From the NCBI RefSeq assembly GCF_000308875.1, contig NZ_BAGL01000070.1, positions 124,001 to 188,000 of the forward strand: 64,000 nt of DNA, read 5' to 3'. The translations under genes were made by a program, and so were the position numbers. A model generated the notes under the pieces. That model had not been told where the DNA came from, searched no databases, and was given only the letters and a program-made list of their open reading frames with translations. Below are positions 17,223-25,140 of this stretch, one piece after another; the first letter of the stretch is position 1; each line of letters begins with the position of its first letter. Origin of the DNA: Nocardia transvalensis NBRC 15921 (GTDB lineage: Bacteria > Actinomycetota > Actinomycetes > Mycobacteriales > Mycobacteriaceae).

Positions 17223-17303
17223 TCAGACGCCGACCAACCCTCTCAGGAAGCCGTAGAAACCCGCTCCGAAGTCCAGAAGTGCGCTGACGATGTCGAGAAC
17301 CAT
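17223..17303 (-). CDS. 26-residue hydrophobic peptide B
   Basis: A 27-codon frame encodes a peptide starting MVLDIVSALLDFGAGFYG and ending GLVGV, paralogous to peptide A. AAGGA lies 7 bases before the ATG. Asp4, Ser7, Asp11 and Arg21 fall on one face of a helix, so this copy is amphipathic, whereas peptide A is fully apolar. The two genes are 87 bp apart on the same strand, 103 bp downstream of the FAD monooxygenase gene. Each has its own ribosome-binding site and a shared upstream motif. No Cys or leader is present. Secretion, if any, would have to be leaderless. Confidence 0.65.
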   Translation of the reverse strand: MVLDIVSALLDFGAGFYGFLRGLVGV

Positions 17304-17362
17304 GAGGTTTTCCTTTCTTGCCACCACTCAATGAGCAGATACTGGCTAATCGCAGGCAACCT

Positions 17363-17373
17363 GTGGTCTGTTT
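17363..17373 (-). promoter_or_regulatory. Shared upstream motif, peptide B
   Basis: GTGGTCTGTTT on the plus strand, 60 bp before the peptide B start and inside the gap after the monooxygenase gene. It matches the motif before peptide A at 10 of 11 positions, suggesting both peptides are controlled in the same way and independently of the monooxygenase. Confidence 0.45.
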
Positions 17374-17406
17374 CACATCGTTGCGAACTTTTTCTACACT
17401 CGCCGG

Positions 17407-18609
17407 TCAGCGGCACGTCGACTGCTCGGCGGCGAACCGGCTTGGATAATCCTGCAGCTCGATATCGTTCTTGGCCGACTCGGCATATTTCAGCATCATG
17501 TCGAAACCGCGCGATTTCAGGAACCGATTGCGAAGGTGGATCCCGTATCCCCGCTTGGGGGCTAGGAAACGGCCCGGACTCGCATCGTCGGTCTTGCGCG
17601 AGTAGCGCTTCATGATGTCCTCGTAGCGCTCGAATGCCACGGCATGGTCGCCACCGGCCAGCGCCAGCTCACCGGCGAGGACGTAGGCGCCGACGACCGC
17701 CAGCCCGGTACCGAATCCGGCGAGGGTGTGACCGTAGGCGGAATCGCCGACGAGCGCGATCCGGCCCCGCACGAAATGCTTCATCGAGACCTTGCTGATC
17801 GAGTCGAGGTAGAAGCCGTCCAGGCCGGGCAGTTCGACCAGCATGCGCGGCACCTCCCAGCCCATACCGGCGAACTTCTCCGCCACGATGCGCCGCTGGG
17901 CGTCGATGTCGTCGCGCCCGTAGTCCAGTTCCGGCGACGCGAACATGTACAGCTGGGCGGCCTTCGAACCACCGGTCATCGCGAGCAGCCCCGGGGCGTT
18001 GCAACCGAACGAGCGCGCCCGCTCCCGCGACCCCTCCGGCATATCCTCCCAGTGCGAGGCGCCCGCGATCGCGTAGTAGTACCCCGAGTGCCGGACGAAT
18101 TCCTTCTCCGGTCCGAAGGCCAGCCGCCGCACCCGCGAATGGATGCCGTCGCAGCCGACGACCAGATCGAAGGTGCGGGCAGGGGCGTGCTCGAACTCGA
18201 CGTGCACGCCGTCGGCGGTCTCGGTCAGCGCGGTGACCGTATCGCCGAAGAGGTATTCGCACTCGCCGGCCGTCCGCTGGTAGAGCACCTCGGCCAGGTC
18301 GCCGCGCAGGATCTCGATATCCCCGCCGATGAAATCGCCCGGCAGGACGGCCTTTTCGCGGCCGTCCTCGTCGACGAAGACCCAGTCGGTCTTGCCCGTC
18401 TGCCGCCGCTGGATGTCGGCGAGCACATCGCCCATCCGCTCGAGCACCGTCATATGGGTCTCGCCGGTGAAGTCGATCGCCTGGCCGCCCGGGCGCAGGC
18501 CCGGAGCCTTCTCGACGACCGTGACCCGGAAGCCGTAGCGGTGCAGCCAGTAGGCGAGAGCCGGGCCGGCGACGCTGGCGCCGGAGACGAGAACGGTGGT
18601 GTTGCGCAT
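17407..18609 (-). CDS. FAD-dependent aromatic-type monooxygenase
   Basis: The 400-residue flavoprotein belongs to the PHBH-like FAD-binding family (PF01494). The GxGxxG-type motif is VLVSGASVAGPALAYWLHRY, the DG motif is LVVGCDGIHSRVRRLAFG, and the second FAD motif is GRIALVGDSAYGHTLAGFGT. Members hydroxylate or epoxidise aromatic and polyketide-like substrates, or inactivate antibiotics such as rifampicin and tetracycline, using NAD(P)H; the substrate here is unknown. The ATG at 18609 gives the nucleotide-binding strand at the very N-terminus. It is divergent from a TetR regulator with a palindrome between them, so it is probably the regulated target. Confidence 0.9.
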   Translation of the reverse strand: MRNTTVLVSGASVAGPALAYWLHRYGFRVTVVEKAPGLRPGGQAIDFTGETHMTVLERMGDVLADIQRRQTGKTDWVFVDEDGREKAVLPGDFIGGDIEILRGDLAEVLYQRTAGECEYLFGDTVTALTETADGVHVEFEHAPARTFDLVVGCDGIHSRVRRLAFGPEKEFVRHSGYYYAIAGASHWEDMPEGSRERARSFGCNAPGLLAMTGGSKAAQLYMFASPELDYGRDDIDAQRRIVAEKFAGMGWEVPRMLVELPGLDGFYLDSISKVSMKHFVRGRIALVGDSAYGHTLAGFGTGLAVVGAYVLAGELALAGGDHAVAFERYEDIMKRYSRKTDDASPGRFLAPKRGYGIHLRNRFLKSRGFDMMLKYAESAKNDIELQDYPSRFAAEQSTCR

Positions 18610-18632
18610 GGCGGTGACTCCTCGAGTTAACT

Positions 18633-18647
18633 GCGTCCGACGGACGC
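18633..18647. promoter_or_regulatory. Palindrome between monooxygenase and TetR genes
   Basis: GCGTCCGACGGACGC is a perfect inverted repeat with a 1-nt centre. A second, related pair of half sites (CTGCGTCC at 18631 and GGACGCAG at 18672) and an ACGCTG/CAGCGT pair lie in the same 108-bp intergenic region. This is the expected place for the TetR operator controlling both divergent genes. Confidence 0.6.
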
Positions 18648-18717
18648 TGTTGATGTTTATCAGCGTATGCTGGACGCAGATTCACGTCAAGTCGTTCTTT
18701 CGGGAAGGATGAGGAGC

Positions 18718-19434
18718 ATGTCGGCACCGACCACCCTCGAACTGCTGTGGGGCGCCCCGCAGCGGCCCAAGCGCGGGCCCAAGCCCTCCCTGACGCTGGA
18801 GCGGATCGTCAGCGAGGCGGTGGGCCTGGCCGATGCCGAGGGTCTGGCCAACCTGTCGATGCAGCGGCTGGCCGAGCGGCTGGGCTGCGCGAAGATGGCG
18901 CTGTACCGCTACGTGCCGGGCAAGGCCGAACTCACCGCGCTGATGCTGGATACGGCGTTGGGCACGCCGCCGCCGGCCGCGCCGACGCCACTGCCGCATC
19001 CCGATGCCTGGCGCGATCACCTACGGATGTGGGCCGAGACCGTCTTCGACCGGATGCGCGCCCACCCCTGGTCGCTGGAGCTGGCCGGCGGCATCCGCCC
19101 GATGGGGCCCAACGAGATCGGCTGGCTGGAGAGCGCGCTGACAGGGCTGTCCGGATCGGGCCTCACCGGTCCCGAACGGCTCGATACGGTCGTGCTGCTG
19201 CTCGGCCACGCCCGCGGCCTGGTCCAGGTGACACGCGCGGCCGACGAGGACCTGGAATCCCGCCTCGGCGAGGAGATCGCCACGGTCATGGCGGCGCACG
19301 CCGACCGCTATCCGGAGGTGGTCGCGGCCTTCGCCGAGCAGGCGACCGGCCCCGAATCGGCCCGCGACAACGCCCTGCGTTTCGGCATCGATCGAATTCT
19401 GGACGGCGTCGCGGCGCTCATGTCCACCCGCTGA
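18718..19434 (+). CDS. TetR/AcrR-family regulator
   Basis: The 238-residue regulator has an N-terminal helix-turn-helix: SLTLERIVSEAVGLADAEGL, then LSMQRLAERLGCAKMALYRY and VPGKAELTALMLD. Its C-terminal ligand domain resembles the TetR_C_1 type. GATGAGGAGC just before the ATG at 18718 is a clear ribosome-binding site, favouring this start over one at 18667. Divergent from the FAD monooxygenase, which it probably represses until a ligand (possibly the monooxygenase substrate) is bound. The epoxide-hydrolase-family gene follows 26 bp downstream and may be co-expressed. Confidence 0.9.
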   Translation: MSAPTTLELLWGAPQRPKRGPKPSLTLERIVSEAVGLADAEGLANLSMQRLAERLGCAKMALYRYVPGKAELTALMLDTALGTPPPAAPTPLPHPDAWRDHLRMWAETVFDRMRAHPWSLELAGGIRPMGPNEIGWLESALTGLSGSGLTGPERLDTVVLLLGHARGLVQVTRAADEDLESRLGEEIATVMAAHADRYPEVVAAFAEQATGPESARDNALRFGIDRILDGVAALMSTR

Positions 19435-19460
19435 CCGACCGAACGGCTTACAGTCGGACC

Positions 19461-19901
19461 ATGTCCGAGCTACCCGAGCTACAGCAGGATGCGATCACCA
19501 CGGTGCGCGAATTCTTCGCGGCGCTGGAAATGGGCGCGGTCGAGGAGGCCCTGGGCCTCCTCGATCCCGGCATCGTCTGGAAGAACACCTCACTCCCCGA
19601 CGTCCGCGGCATCGGCCGCGTCGGCGGGCTGCTGCGGGGGTTGGACCGGCCGTCGTTCGGATTCCGCGCCGATATGAACCACATCGCGGCGGAGTCCACC
19701 GGCTCCCCCATCGAGGAGGGCAGCACGGTCCTCACCGAGCGCGTCGACTACCTGCGCGCCGGTCCGGTGGAGATCGCCTTCTGGGTGTGCGGCACCTTCG
19801 AGATCGTGGACGGCCGCATCACCCTGTGGCACGACCACTTCTCCTGGGAGAACTTCCTGCGCGGCACCGCCGCAGGCCTCTGGCGAGCCATCCGCCGCTG
19901 A
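19461..19901 (+). CDS. Limonene-1,2-epoxide hydrolase-family protein
   Basis: The 146-residue NTF2-like protein is of the limonene-epoxide-hydrolase type (PF07858). The Arg-Asp-Asp catalytic arrangement is visible: VLTERVDYLRAGP supplies the R-x-D pair, and ITLWHDHFSWENFL supplies the second Asp. The N-terminal helix TTVREFFAALEMGAVEEALG and strand VWKNTSLPDV also match. These enzymes hydrate epoxides in one step. Downstream of the TetR gene and close to a monooxygenase, it could hydrolyse an epoxide formed by that enzyme; this is inference from proximity. Confidence 0.82.
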   Translation: MSELPELQQDAITTVREFFAALEMGAVEEALGLLDPGIVWKNTSLPDVRGIGRVGGLLRGLDRPSFGFRADMNHIAAESTGSPIEEGSTVLTERVDYLRAGPVEIAFWVCGTFEIVDGRITLWHDHFSWENFLRGTAAGLWRAIRR

Positions 19902-19916
19902 GGCCCTGGCCCGGTG

Positions 19917-20774
19917 TCAGCCCTGCAGGTGGGACAGCTCCCCGCGGGCCGCTTCACCCTCGGCGCCGAAGTTGGTGCGAGAGAAGACGTTCCAGCGGTC
20001 GAGCAGGGGCTTGAAGACGAGTTCCCCCTCGCGGGCCGGATCGTAGACGCCCGCCTCGGCGAGGGCCTCGGTGCTGTTGCGGCCACCCGGCAGTTCGACC
20101 TCAGGGACGCGGAAGTCGGCGATCCGGTCGGCGATGGCCCGCATCGTCTGGTCCGGGGCCAGGTCGAGGGCGGCGGCGACCAGGTTGGCGAAGAAGACCG
20201 CCTGCAACTCGTCGTCGGCGGCGATGCGCTCGGCGATCGCGGTGACGAGCGGATTCTCCTGCAGCGCGGCGATATTCCGGTGGCGGATCGCGGCGGCCTG
20301 CTCCTCGAACGCACACGCGGCGAGCACGTCCAGCAGGTGCAGGGCGGGGCGGCGGAAGCCGGCGGTCATATGCGCCATCCGCATCCGCTCCAGCTCCACC
20401 GGATCCACCGCACGCTTCACCATCAGGTAGTTGCGGATGAGGATCTCGTGCCGGTTCTCCTCGGCGGTCCACCGGCCGACCCAGCGCCACCAGGGGCCGG
20501 TGCGCAGGTACTTGCCCAACTCGCGGTGGTAGGAGGGCAGGTTGTCGGCGATCAGGACGCTGACGGTCAGCGCGGTCCGCGCCACGTCGCTCAGCTCGGA
20601 TTGGTCCTGCTCCCAATCGATTCCGCCGAGGAAGGCGAAGTTGCGGCCGTCGGCCCACGGCACGTACTCGTGCGGCTGCCAGCCGTCCGCCGCGGCCGTG
20701 TGCCGGCGCAGGTTCTCTTCCACCTCGAACGCGAGGGATTCCAGCAGCTCACGGTCGGTCAACAGAGTTTGCAC
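19917..20774 (-). CDS. Acyl-ACP desaturase (DesA-type diiron protein)
   Basis: The 285-residue ferritin-like diiron protein resembles mycobacterial DesA1/DesA2. The first four-helix motif contains VLIADNLPSYHRELGKYL, and the second carries RWTAEENRHEILIRNYL, the E-E-N-R-H metal motif. CAFEEQAAAIRHRNIAAL supplies the later E..H ligands. Such enzymes insert double bonds into acyl-ACP chains for fatty or mycolic acid synthesis. One Glu ligand of plant desaturases appears as Asp in ADNLP, also seen in mycobacterial members. Position between glyA/phoH2-type neighbours fits desA2 (Rv1094). Convergent with the epoxide-hydrolase-family gene. Confidence 0.88.
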   Translation of the reverse strand: MQTLLTDRELLESLAFEVEENLRRHTAAADGWQPHEYVPWADGRNFAFLGGIDWEQDQSELSDVARTALTVSVLIADNLPSYHRELGKYLRTGPWWRWVGRWTAEENRHEILIRNYLMVKRAVDPVELERMRMAHMTAGFRRPALHLLDVLAACAFEEQAAAIRHRNIAALQENPLVTAIAERIAADDELQAVFFANLVAAALDLAPDQTMRAIADRIADFRVPEVELPGGRNSTEALAEAGVYDPAREGELVFKPLLDRWNVFSRTNFGAEGEAARGELSHLQG

Positions 20775-20843
20775 CCCGACAACCTACCGATTCGACGGCC
20801 GGAATGGGGAATGTACCGGCAACACGCAGACAATCCACAGCAA

Positions 20844-20877
20844 CGGCCCCGGAAACCTTAGGAGGTCTCCGGGGCCG
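20844..20877 (-). terminator. Hairpin terminator after the LGFP lipoprotein gene
   Basis: CGGCCCCGGAAACCT (20844-20858) pairs with AGGTCTCCGGGGCCG (20863-20877) over 15 positions with one mismatch and a 4-nt loop. It lies 15 bp past the stop of the minus-strand lipoprotein gene and upstream of the desaturase gene, insulating the two. Confidence 0.75.
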
Positions 20878-20891
20878 CGCTCGAGGGGTTG

Positions 20892-21449
20892 CTACTTCTC
20901 CGTCACCGTGGTCTTGCGGTCCACGGAGGTCCAGCTGATGGTGCCGCCGGTGAAATCGCTCTCCTTGCCGCCGGCGATGTCCTTCTCGTCGGTGGTCGGG
21001 TAGCCCAGCTTGCTGTTGACGCCGCCGCTGTTCTCCCACTCCTGGCGGATGTCGCCCCACACCACGTGCGAGCCGGTCTTCTCGCTCGAGCAGATCAGGC
21101 CGGCGGTGAACTCCTGGCACGAGCCGCCGTCGGGCCCGCTCACCGCGGCGCCCGTCGGCTCGCCGAGCGCACCGGACGCCCCGCCCATCTCCGTGTACTT
21201 CGCGAGAACCGCGCCGGACACGGTGACCTCGCCGTTCTGCGTGGCGATCTTGGTCTCGGTCGCGGCGCCGCTCGCGCCGGTCTCGCCACCCATCGCGTGT
21301 TCCGAGGTCATACCGGCCATGGTGGTGGTCGTCGAGGCGGAGGAACTGTCGGAATCGTTGTTGTCGTCGTTGCTGCAGGCGGTGAACAGGAAGGTCGCCG
21401 CCGCGAAGGTCATCGTGCAGGCAGCCGTGCGTCGAGCGAAGTGGTGCAT
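20892..21449 (-). CDS. LGFP-repeat lipoprotein
   Basis: The 185-residue exported lipoprotein starts MHHFARRTAACTMTFAAATF and has the lipobox LFTAC, so Cys is lipidated at the plasma membrane. A Ser/Thr/Asp linker and Met/Gly/His segment precede LGFP-type repeats (GALGEPTG, SKLGYPTTDEK, GGTISW). LGFP repeats occur in mycolate-layer proteins and are thought to bind cell-wall polymers. GAGAGG 6 bases before 21449 favours this ATG over the one at 21455. A second LGFP protein is encoded at 39651-40244. Terminator hairpin follows. Confidence 0.87.
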   Translation of the reverse strand: MHHFARRTAACTMTFAAATFLFTACSNDDNNDSDSSSASTTTTMAGMTSEHAMGGETGASGAATETKIATQNGEVTVSGAVLAKYTEMGGASGALGEPTGAAVSGPDGGSCQEFTAGLICSSEKTGSHVVWGDIRQEWENSGGVNSKLGYPTTDEKDIAGGKESDFTGGTISWTSVDRKTTVTEK

Positions 21450-21630
21450 GTCCATCCTCTCGAAAATGGTTGCCGGTGGCGCCACTACGACGCCACCGGC
21501 AACTAAGGCCGATGAACGGCTATGTTCCGGCGAATAGAGGATCATCGTCCGAAACCACGCCGAACAGGTATCCCGTAGAAATATACCCGTTGACCTGTGA
21601 GGTGAAACACATGCCAGCCGTTTGCCCGAA

Positions 21631-23031
21631 TCAGGCGTTCGGGCCGTACTCCTCCAACATCTCCGTGACGAGCGCCGCGATCGGCGAACGCTCGCTGCGG
21701 GTCAGCGTGACGTGCGCGAAAAGCGGGTGACCCTTGAGCTTTTCGATCACCGCGGCCACGCCGTCGTGCCGGCCGACGCGCAGGTTGTCGCGCTGGGCGA
21801 CGTCGTGGGTGAGCACCACCCGCGACCCGCTGCCCAGCCGGCTGAGCACCGTCAGCAGCACGTTGCGCTCGAGCGACTGCGCCTCGTCCACGATCACGAA
21901 CGAGTCGTGCAGCGAGCGGCCCCGGATGTGGGTGAGCGGCAACACCTCCAGCATGCCGCGCGCGAGGACCTCCTCCATGACCTCCTGGCTGGCCAGGCCG
22001 TCGAGCGTGTCGAACACCGCCTGCGCCCACGGGCCCATCTTCTCGCTCTCGGAGCCGGGGAGGTAGCCCAGTTCCTGCCCGCCGACCGCGTAGAGCGGCC
22101 GGAAGACCACGACCTTGCGCTGGGATCGCCGTTCCAGCACGGCTTCCAGGCCCGCGGTGAGCGCCAGCGCGGACTTGCCGGTACCGGCCTTACCGCCCAG
22201 CGAGATGATGCCGATGCTCTCGTCCATCAGCAGGTCCAGGGCGATGCGCTGTTCGGCGGAGCGGCCGTGCAGCCCGAACGCCTCCCGGTCGCCACGCACC
22301 AGTTGCAGCCGCTTGTCCGGGGTCACCCGGGCGAGTGCGCTGCCGCTGGCCCCGAGCAGCCGGATGCCGGTGTGGCACGGCATGTCCCGGACCTCGTCGA
22401 GGTCGATGACGCTCTCGGCGTAGAGCCGGTCGACCGCCTCCGGGGCGACCTCCAGCTCGGCCATGCCGGTCCAGCCCGACGTGATGACGTCCTGGGCGTG
22501 ATACTCGTCGGCCTTCAGACCGACCGAACTCGCCTTGACGCGCATCGGAATGTCCTTGGACACCAACGTGACCGAATGACCCTCGGCCGCCAGATTCAGG
22601 GCGCAGGCGAGGATCCGGGAATCGTTGGTATCGGTACGGAACCCGACCGGAAGCACCTCCGGATCGGTGTGATTCAGCTCCACCTGGAGCGTTCCGCCCT
22701 CGGTGCCGATCGGCACCCGCTCGTCCAAGCGGCCGTGCACCAACCGTAGATCGTCCAGCATGCGCAGGGACTCCCGCGCGAACCAGCCGAGTTCGTGATG
22801 GTGACGTTTGCCTTCGAGTTCGCTGATCACGACCAGCGGAAGCACCACGTGATGCTCACCGAAACGCGTGACGGCCCAAGGGTCCGACAGCAGCACGGAG
22901 GTGTCTATCACGAAGGTTTTCAGCCCGGATTTGTGGGCGGATTGCGAGGCGTGAGCTCCCTTTCCGGAGCGTTCGCTCTGAGTAGAGCGGGCTTTCGCCG
23001 AGGGAGCGATGACGGAGCGTGCATCAGTCAC
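21631..23031 (-). CDS. phoH2: PhoH2: PIN-domain RNase fused to PhoH ATPase
   Basis: The 466-residue protein has an N-terminal PIN ribonuclease domain (KTFVIDTSVLLSDPWAVTRF, VVISELEGKRH, DTNDSRILACAL, VTLVSKD) and a C-terminal PhoH helicase/ATPase with Walker A GGKAGTGKSALAL and Walker B SFVIVDEAQSLERN. PhoH2 proteins unwind and cut RNA; the family is linked to toxin-antitoxin-like phoAT-phoH2 modules in mycobacteria. GTG at 23031 is chosen because AAGGAG lies 6 bases upstream (23038-23043) and the longer frame has no such site. It corresponds to Rv1095. A 7-bp hairpin lies just upstream of the ribosome-binding site. Confidence 0.93.
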   Translation of the reverse strand: MTDARSVIAPSAKARSTQSERSGKGAHASQSAHKSGLKTFVIDTSVLLSDPWAVTRFGEHHVVLPLVVISELEGKRHHHELGWFARESLRMLDDLRLVHGRLDERVPIGTEGGTLQVELNHTDPEVLPVGFRTDTNDSRILACALNLAAEGHSVTLVSKDIPMRVKASSVGLKADEYHAQDVITSGWTGMAELEVAPEAVDRLYAESVIDLDEVRDMPCHTGIRLLGASGSALARVTPDKRLQLVRGDREAFGLHGRSAEQRIALDLLMDESIGIISLGGKAGTGKSALALTAGLEAVLERRSQRKVVVFRPLYAVGGQELGYLPGSESEKMGPWAQAVFDTLDGLASQEVMEEVLARGMLEVLPLTHIRGRSLHDSFVIVDEAQSLERNVLLTVLSRLGSGSRVVLTHDVAQRDNLRVGRHDGVAAVIEKLKGHPLFAHVTLTRSERSPIAALVTEMLEEYGPNA

Positions 23032-23362
23032 GGTGGGCTCCTTTGTTGCTCGTGCGGCACCCCGCACGAACGTTCTCGCTGGGCCGGTCCGCCCTGGGGT
23101 CAAACAACCCGAGGGCCGGGGGCCGGCCCTCTCGTACTGAGTAGCTCAGCCACGATCAGGACCTCCCGTACGAGCCACACCGCCGCGGCCCGCACATCCG
23201 ACGTTACTGCCGATCCCGGATTCCGGCTCAGGAGATTGCAGGCGTGTCGGTGAATATGTCGTTAACGTCGCCGCCGAATACCCACGCCGATGAAAGAACA
23301 TGCTGTGACACACATCTCATTTTCGAACGGAGCGGTCACAGACTTCCGGCGCGGACGAATAA
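23032..23362. other. Non-coding gap upstream of phoH2
   Basis: No convincing gene is seen in these 331 bp. On the phoH2 strand it holds two stem-loops: CGTGCGG/CCGCACG with a 4-nt loop (23051-23068), 8 bp upstream of the Shine-Dalgarno, and GAGGGCCGG/CCGGCCCTC with a 3-nt loop (23111-23131). They could shape phoH2 leader RNA. The segment nearest the DUF488 stop is AT-richer and shows nothing recognisable. Confidence 0.6.
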
Positions 23363-23734
23363 TTAGCGCTCGAGTTGCTCCAGCAACACCGCGACCTGGC
23401 TGTGCTCCGGATCCCGGACCGCCGTGACCAACGTGACCGGCCCCCGCGCCGCCAGCTCGCGCAACCGCGCCAGCCCCTCTCGCGCCGCCGGTTGAGCCAG
23501 TTCGTCCAGGTATTTGCGACGGAACTCCGCCTCCCGGTGCTGCGGGTCGGCGTGGAACCAGCGCCGCAGCTCGGTCGTCGGCGTCACGTCCTTCGGCCAC
23601 TCGTCGATGCGCGCCCGCTGTTTGCTGATGCCGCGAGGCCACAAGCGGTCGACGAGCACCCGCGTACCGTCTCCGGACTCGGGTTCGTCGTAGACACGTT
23701 TCACCCGGAAGCCGGACCTCGGTTGCTGTGCCAT
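23363..23734 (-). CDS. DUF488-family protein
   Basis: The 123-residue basic protein starts MAQQPRSGFRVKRVYDEPES. The DUF488 signature is complete: RVLVDRLWPRGISKQRARID, EWPKDVTPTTELRRWF, then FRRKYLDEL and VTLVTAVRDPEHSQVAVLLE. Function is unknown; the fold resembles small Rossmann-like domains. The ATG at 23734 matches the normal length. It is divergent from the small hypothetical gene at 23805 with a 70-bp gap. Confidence 0.88.
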   Translation of the reverse strand: MAQQPRSGFRVKRVYDEPESGDGTRVLVDRLWPRGISKQRARIDEWPKDVTPTTELRRWFHADPQHREAEFRRKYLDELAQPAAREGLARLRELAARGPVTLVTAVRDPEHSQVAVLLEQLER

Positions 23735-23804
23735 GACTCCATGGCAGCACATCCGGGGGCCGGGATACGGGGTCCACGCCGGGGCAGCGGATAGAGTCGA
23801 TGCC

Positions 23805-24077
23805 ATGGCCGATGTCGAGCATCTGGAGCAGCTGTCGTCGAAGGAGTTACACGACCGCGCGGTGAAGTACGCCGTCCGGCACGGCGATGTGCGGTTCCTG
23901 TGGCGGCTACTCGAGCAGATCCCCGCCGCCGAGGCCGCGGTCGGCGATATCGGCGAGAGCGAGGCCGACATCAAGTACGTGCTGCCGATGCTGGACGACT
24001 ACGTGCATTCCGGCGACGGCAAGATCGCCGAGGTCCTGCGCCCGCTCTACATCGAATATCTCGCCGAACACGACTGA
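23805..24077 (+). CDS. Small conserved hypothetical protein
   Basis: The 90-residue, acidic and mostly helical protein starts MADVEHLEQLSSKELHDRAV and includes RHGDVRFLWRLLEQIPAAEA and YVLPMLDDYVHSGDGKIAEV. The even codon use and globular composition support a real gene. No domain is recognised and no membrane segment is present. It lies 48 bp upstream of the F420-type oxidoreductase on the same strand and may be co-transcribed. Confidence 0.75.
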   Translation: MADVEHLEQLSSKELHDRAVKYAVRHGDVRFLWRLLEQIPAAEAAVGDIGESEADIKYVLPMLDDYVHSGDGKIAEVLRPLYIEYLAEHD

Positions 24078-24125
24078 CCGCCGGCTGTTGACTTGGAGTG
24101 CGCTCCACGTCTTAGCGTTTCCGGC

Positions 24126-25115
24126 ATGAGCATTCGACTCGGCTACCAGATGCCGAACTTCAGTCATGCGACCTCGCCGCGCGATCTGTTCCCCTCGGTC
24201 GTCGCGCAGGCGAGGGCGGCGGAAGCCGCCGGTTTCGACGCCGCCTTCGTGATGGATCACTTCTATCAGCTGCCGGTGATCGGCTCGCCCGACGAGCCGA
24301 TGCTGGAGTCCTACACCGCCCTCGGCGCGCTGGCGACGGCCACCGAGCGCATCCAGCTCTCGACGCTGGTGACCGGCAACACCTATCGCAATCCGGCCAT
24401 GCTGGCCAAGACCGTCACCACCCTGGACATGGTCAGCGGCGGGCGCGCGGTGCTGGGCATCGGTGCCGGGTGGTACGAACTCGAACACCTCGCCTACGGC
24501 TACGAGTTCGGCACCTTCACCGAGCGCTTCGAGCGGCTGGAGGAGGCGTTGCAGATCATCCGGCCGATGCTGCGCGGGCAGCGCCCGACCTTCGACGGGA
24601 AGTGGTATCACACCCGCGAGGCCATGAACGAGCCCCGCATCCGCGACGATCTGCCGATCATGCTCGGCGGCGGCGGAGAGAAGAAGACCTTCGCCCTGGC
24701 CGCCCGCTTCGCCGACCACCTCAACATCATCTGCAACGCGAGCGAACTCCCCCGCAAGATCGAGGCGCTGCACCAGCGCTGCGAGGAGGCCGGCCGCGAC
24801 CCCCAGACCCTGGAAACCAGCTTCCTCGGCTTCCTGATCGTCGACGAGGACGGCGACCGAGCCCGCAAACTCCAGGACGAACTCCTGGCAAAACAAGCGG
24901 CCCAAGACTTCTCCAGCGTCCCCACCGAGAATTTGCGCGCCAGCCAGTCCGACCGCCACTTCGTAGGCACCCCCGACGACGTCGCCGACCAGATCCAGCG
25001 CCGAGTCCTCGACCACGGCGTCGACGGGATCATCGTGAACATGGTCGCCAATGGGCACGAGGAGGGGGTTTTGGAGCTGGCCGGAAAGGCATTGAGCCCC
25101 TTGGTTCACGGCTGA
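24126..25115 (+). CDS. LLM-class F420-dependent oxidoreductase
   Basis: The 329-residue TIM-barrel protein belongs to the luciferase-like family. It begins MSIRLGYQMPNFSHATSPRD and has AEAAGFDAAFVMDHFYQLP, then RIQLSTLVTGNTYRNPAMLA and GRAVLGIGAGWYELEHLAYG, plus C-terminal FVGTPDDVADQIQ. Actinobacterial members of this group use cofactor F420 rather than FMN for hydride transfer to varied substrates; the substrate here is unknown. ATG 24126 is the natural start. This gene marks the border of the conserved block before the accessory island. Confidence 0.9.
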   Translation: MSIRLGYQMPNFSHATSPRDLFPSVVAQARAAEAAGFDAAFVMDHFYQLPVIGSPDEPMLESYTALGALATATERIQLSTLVTGNTYRNPAMLAKTVTTLDMVSGGRAVLGIGAGWYELEHLAYGYEFGTFTERFERLEEALQIIRPMLRGQRPTFDGKWYHTREAMNEPRIRDDLPIMLGGGGEKKTFALAARFADHLNIICNASELPRKIEALHQRCEEAGRDPQTLETSFLGFLIVDEDGDRARKLQDELLAKQAAQDFSSVPTENLRASQSDRHFVGTPDDVADQIQRRVLDHGVDGIIVNMVANGHEEGVLELAGKALSPLVHG

Positions 25116-25140
25116 CCCCGGCCTGCGAGCCTTCTCCTCG

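Noticed and set aside
17407..19901. Natural-product gene cluster around the monooxygenase
   Set aside because: No polyketide, peptide or terpene synthase is nearby; three small genes with a regulator fit a degradative or resistance unit better.
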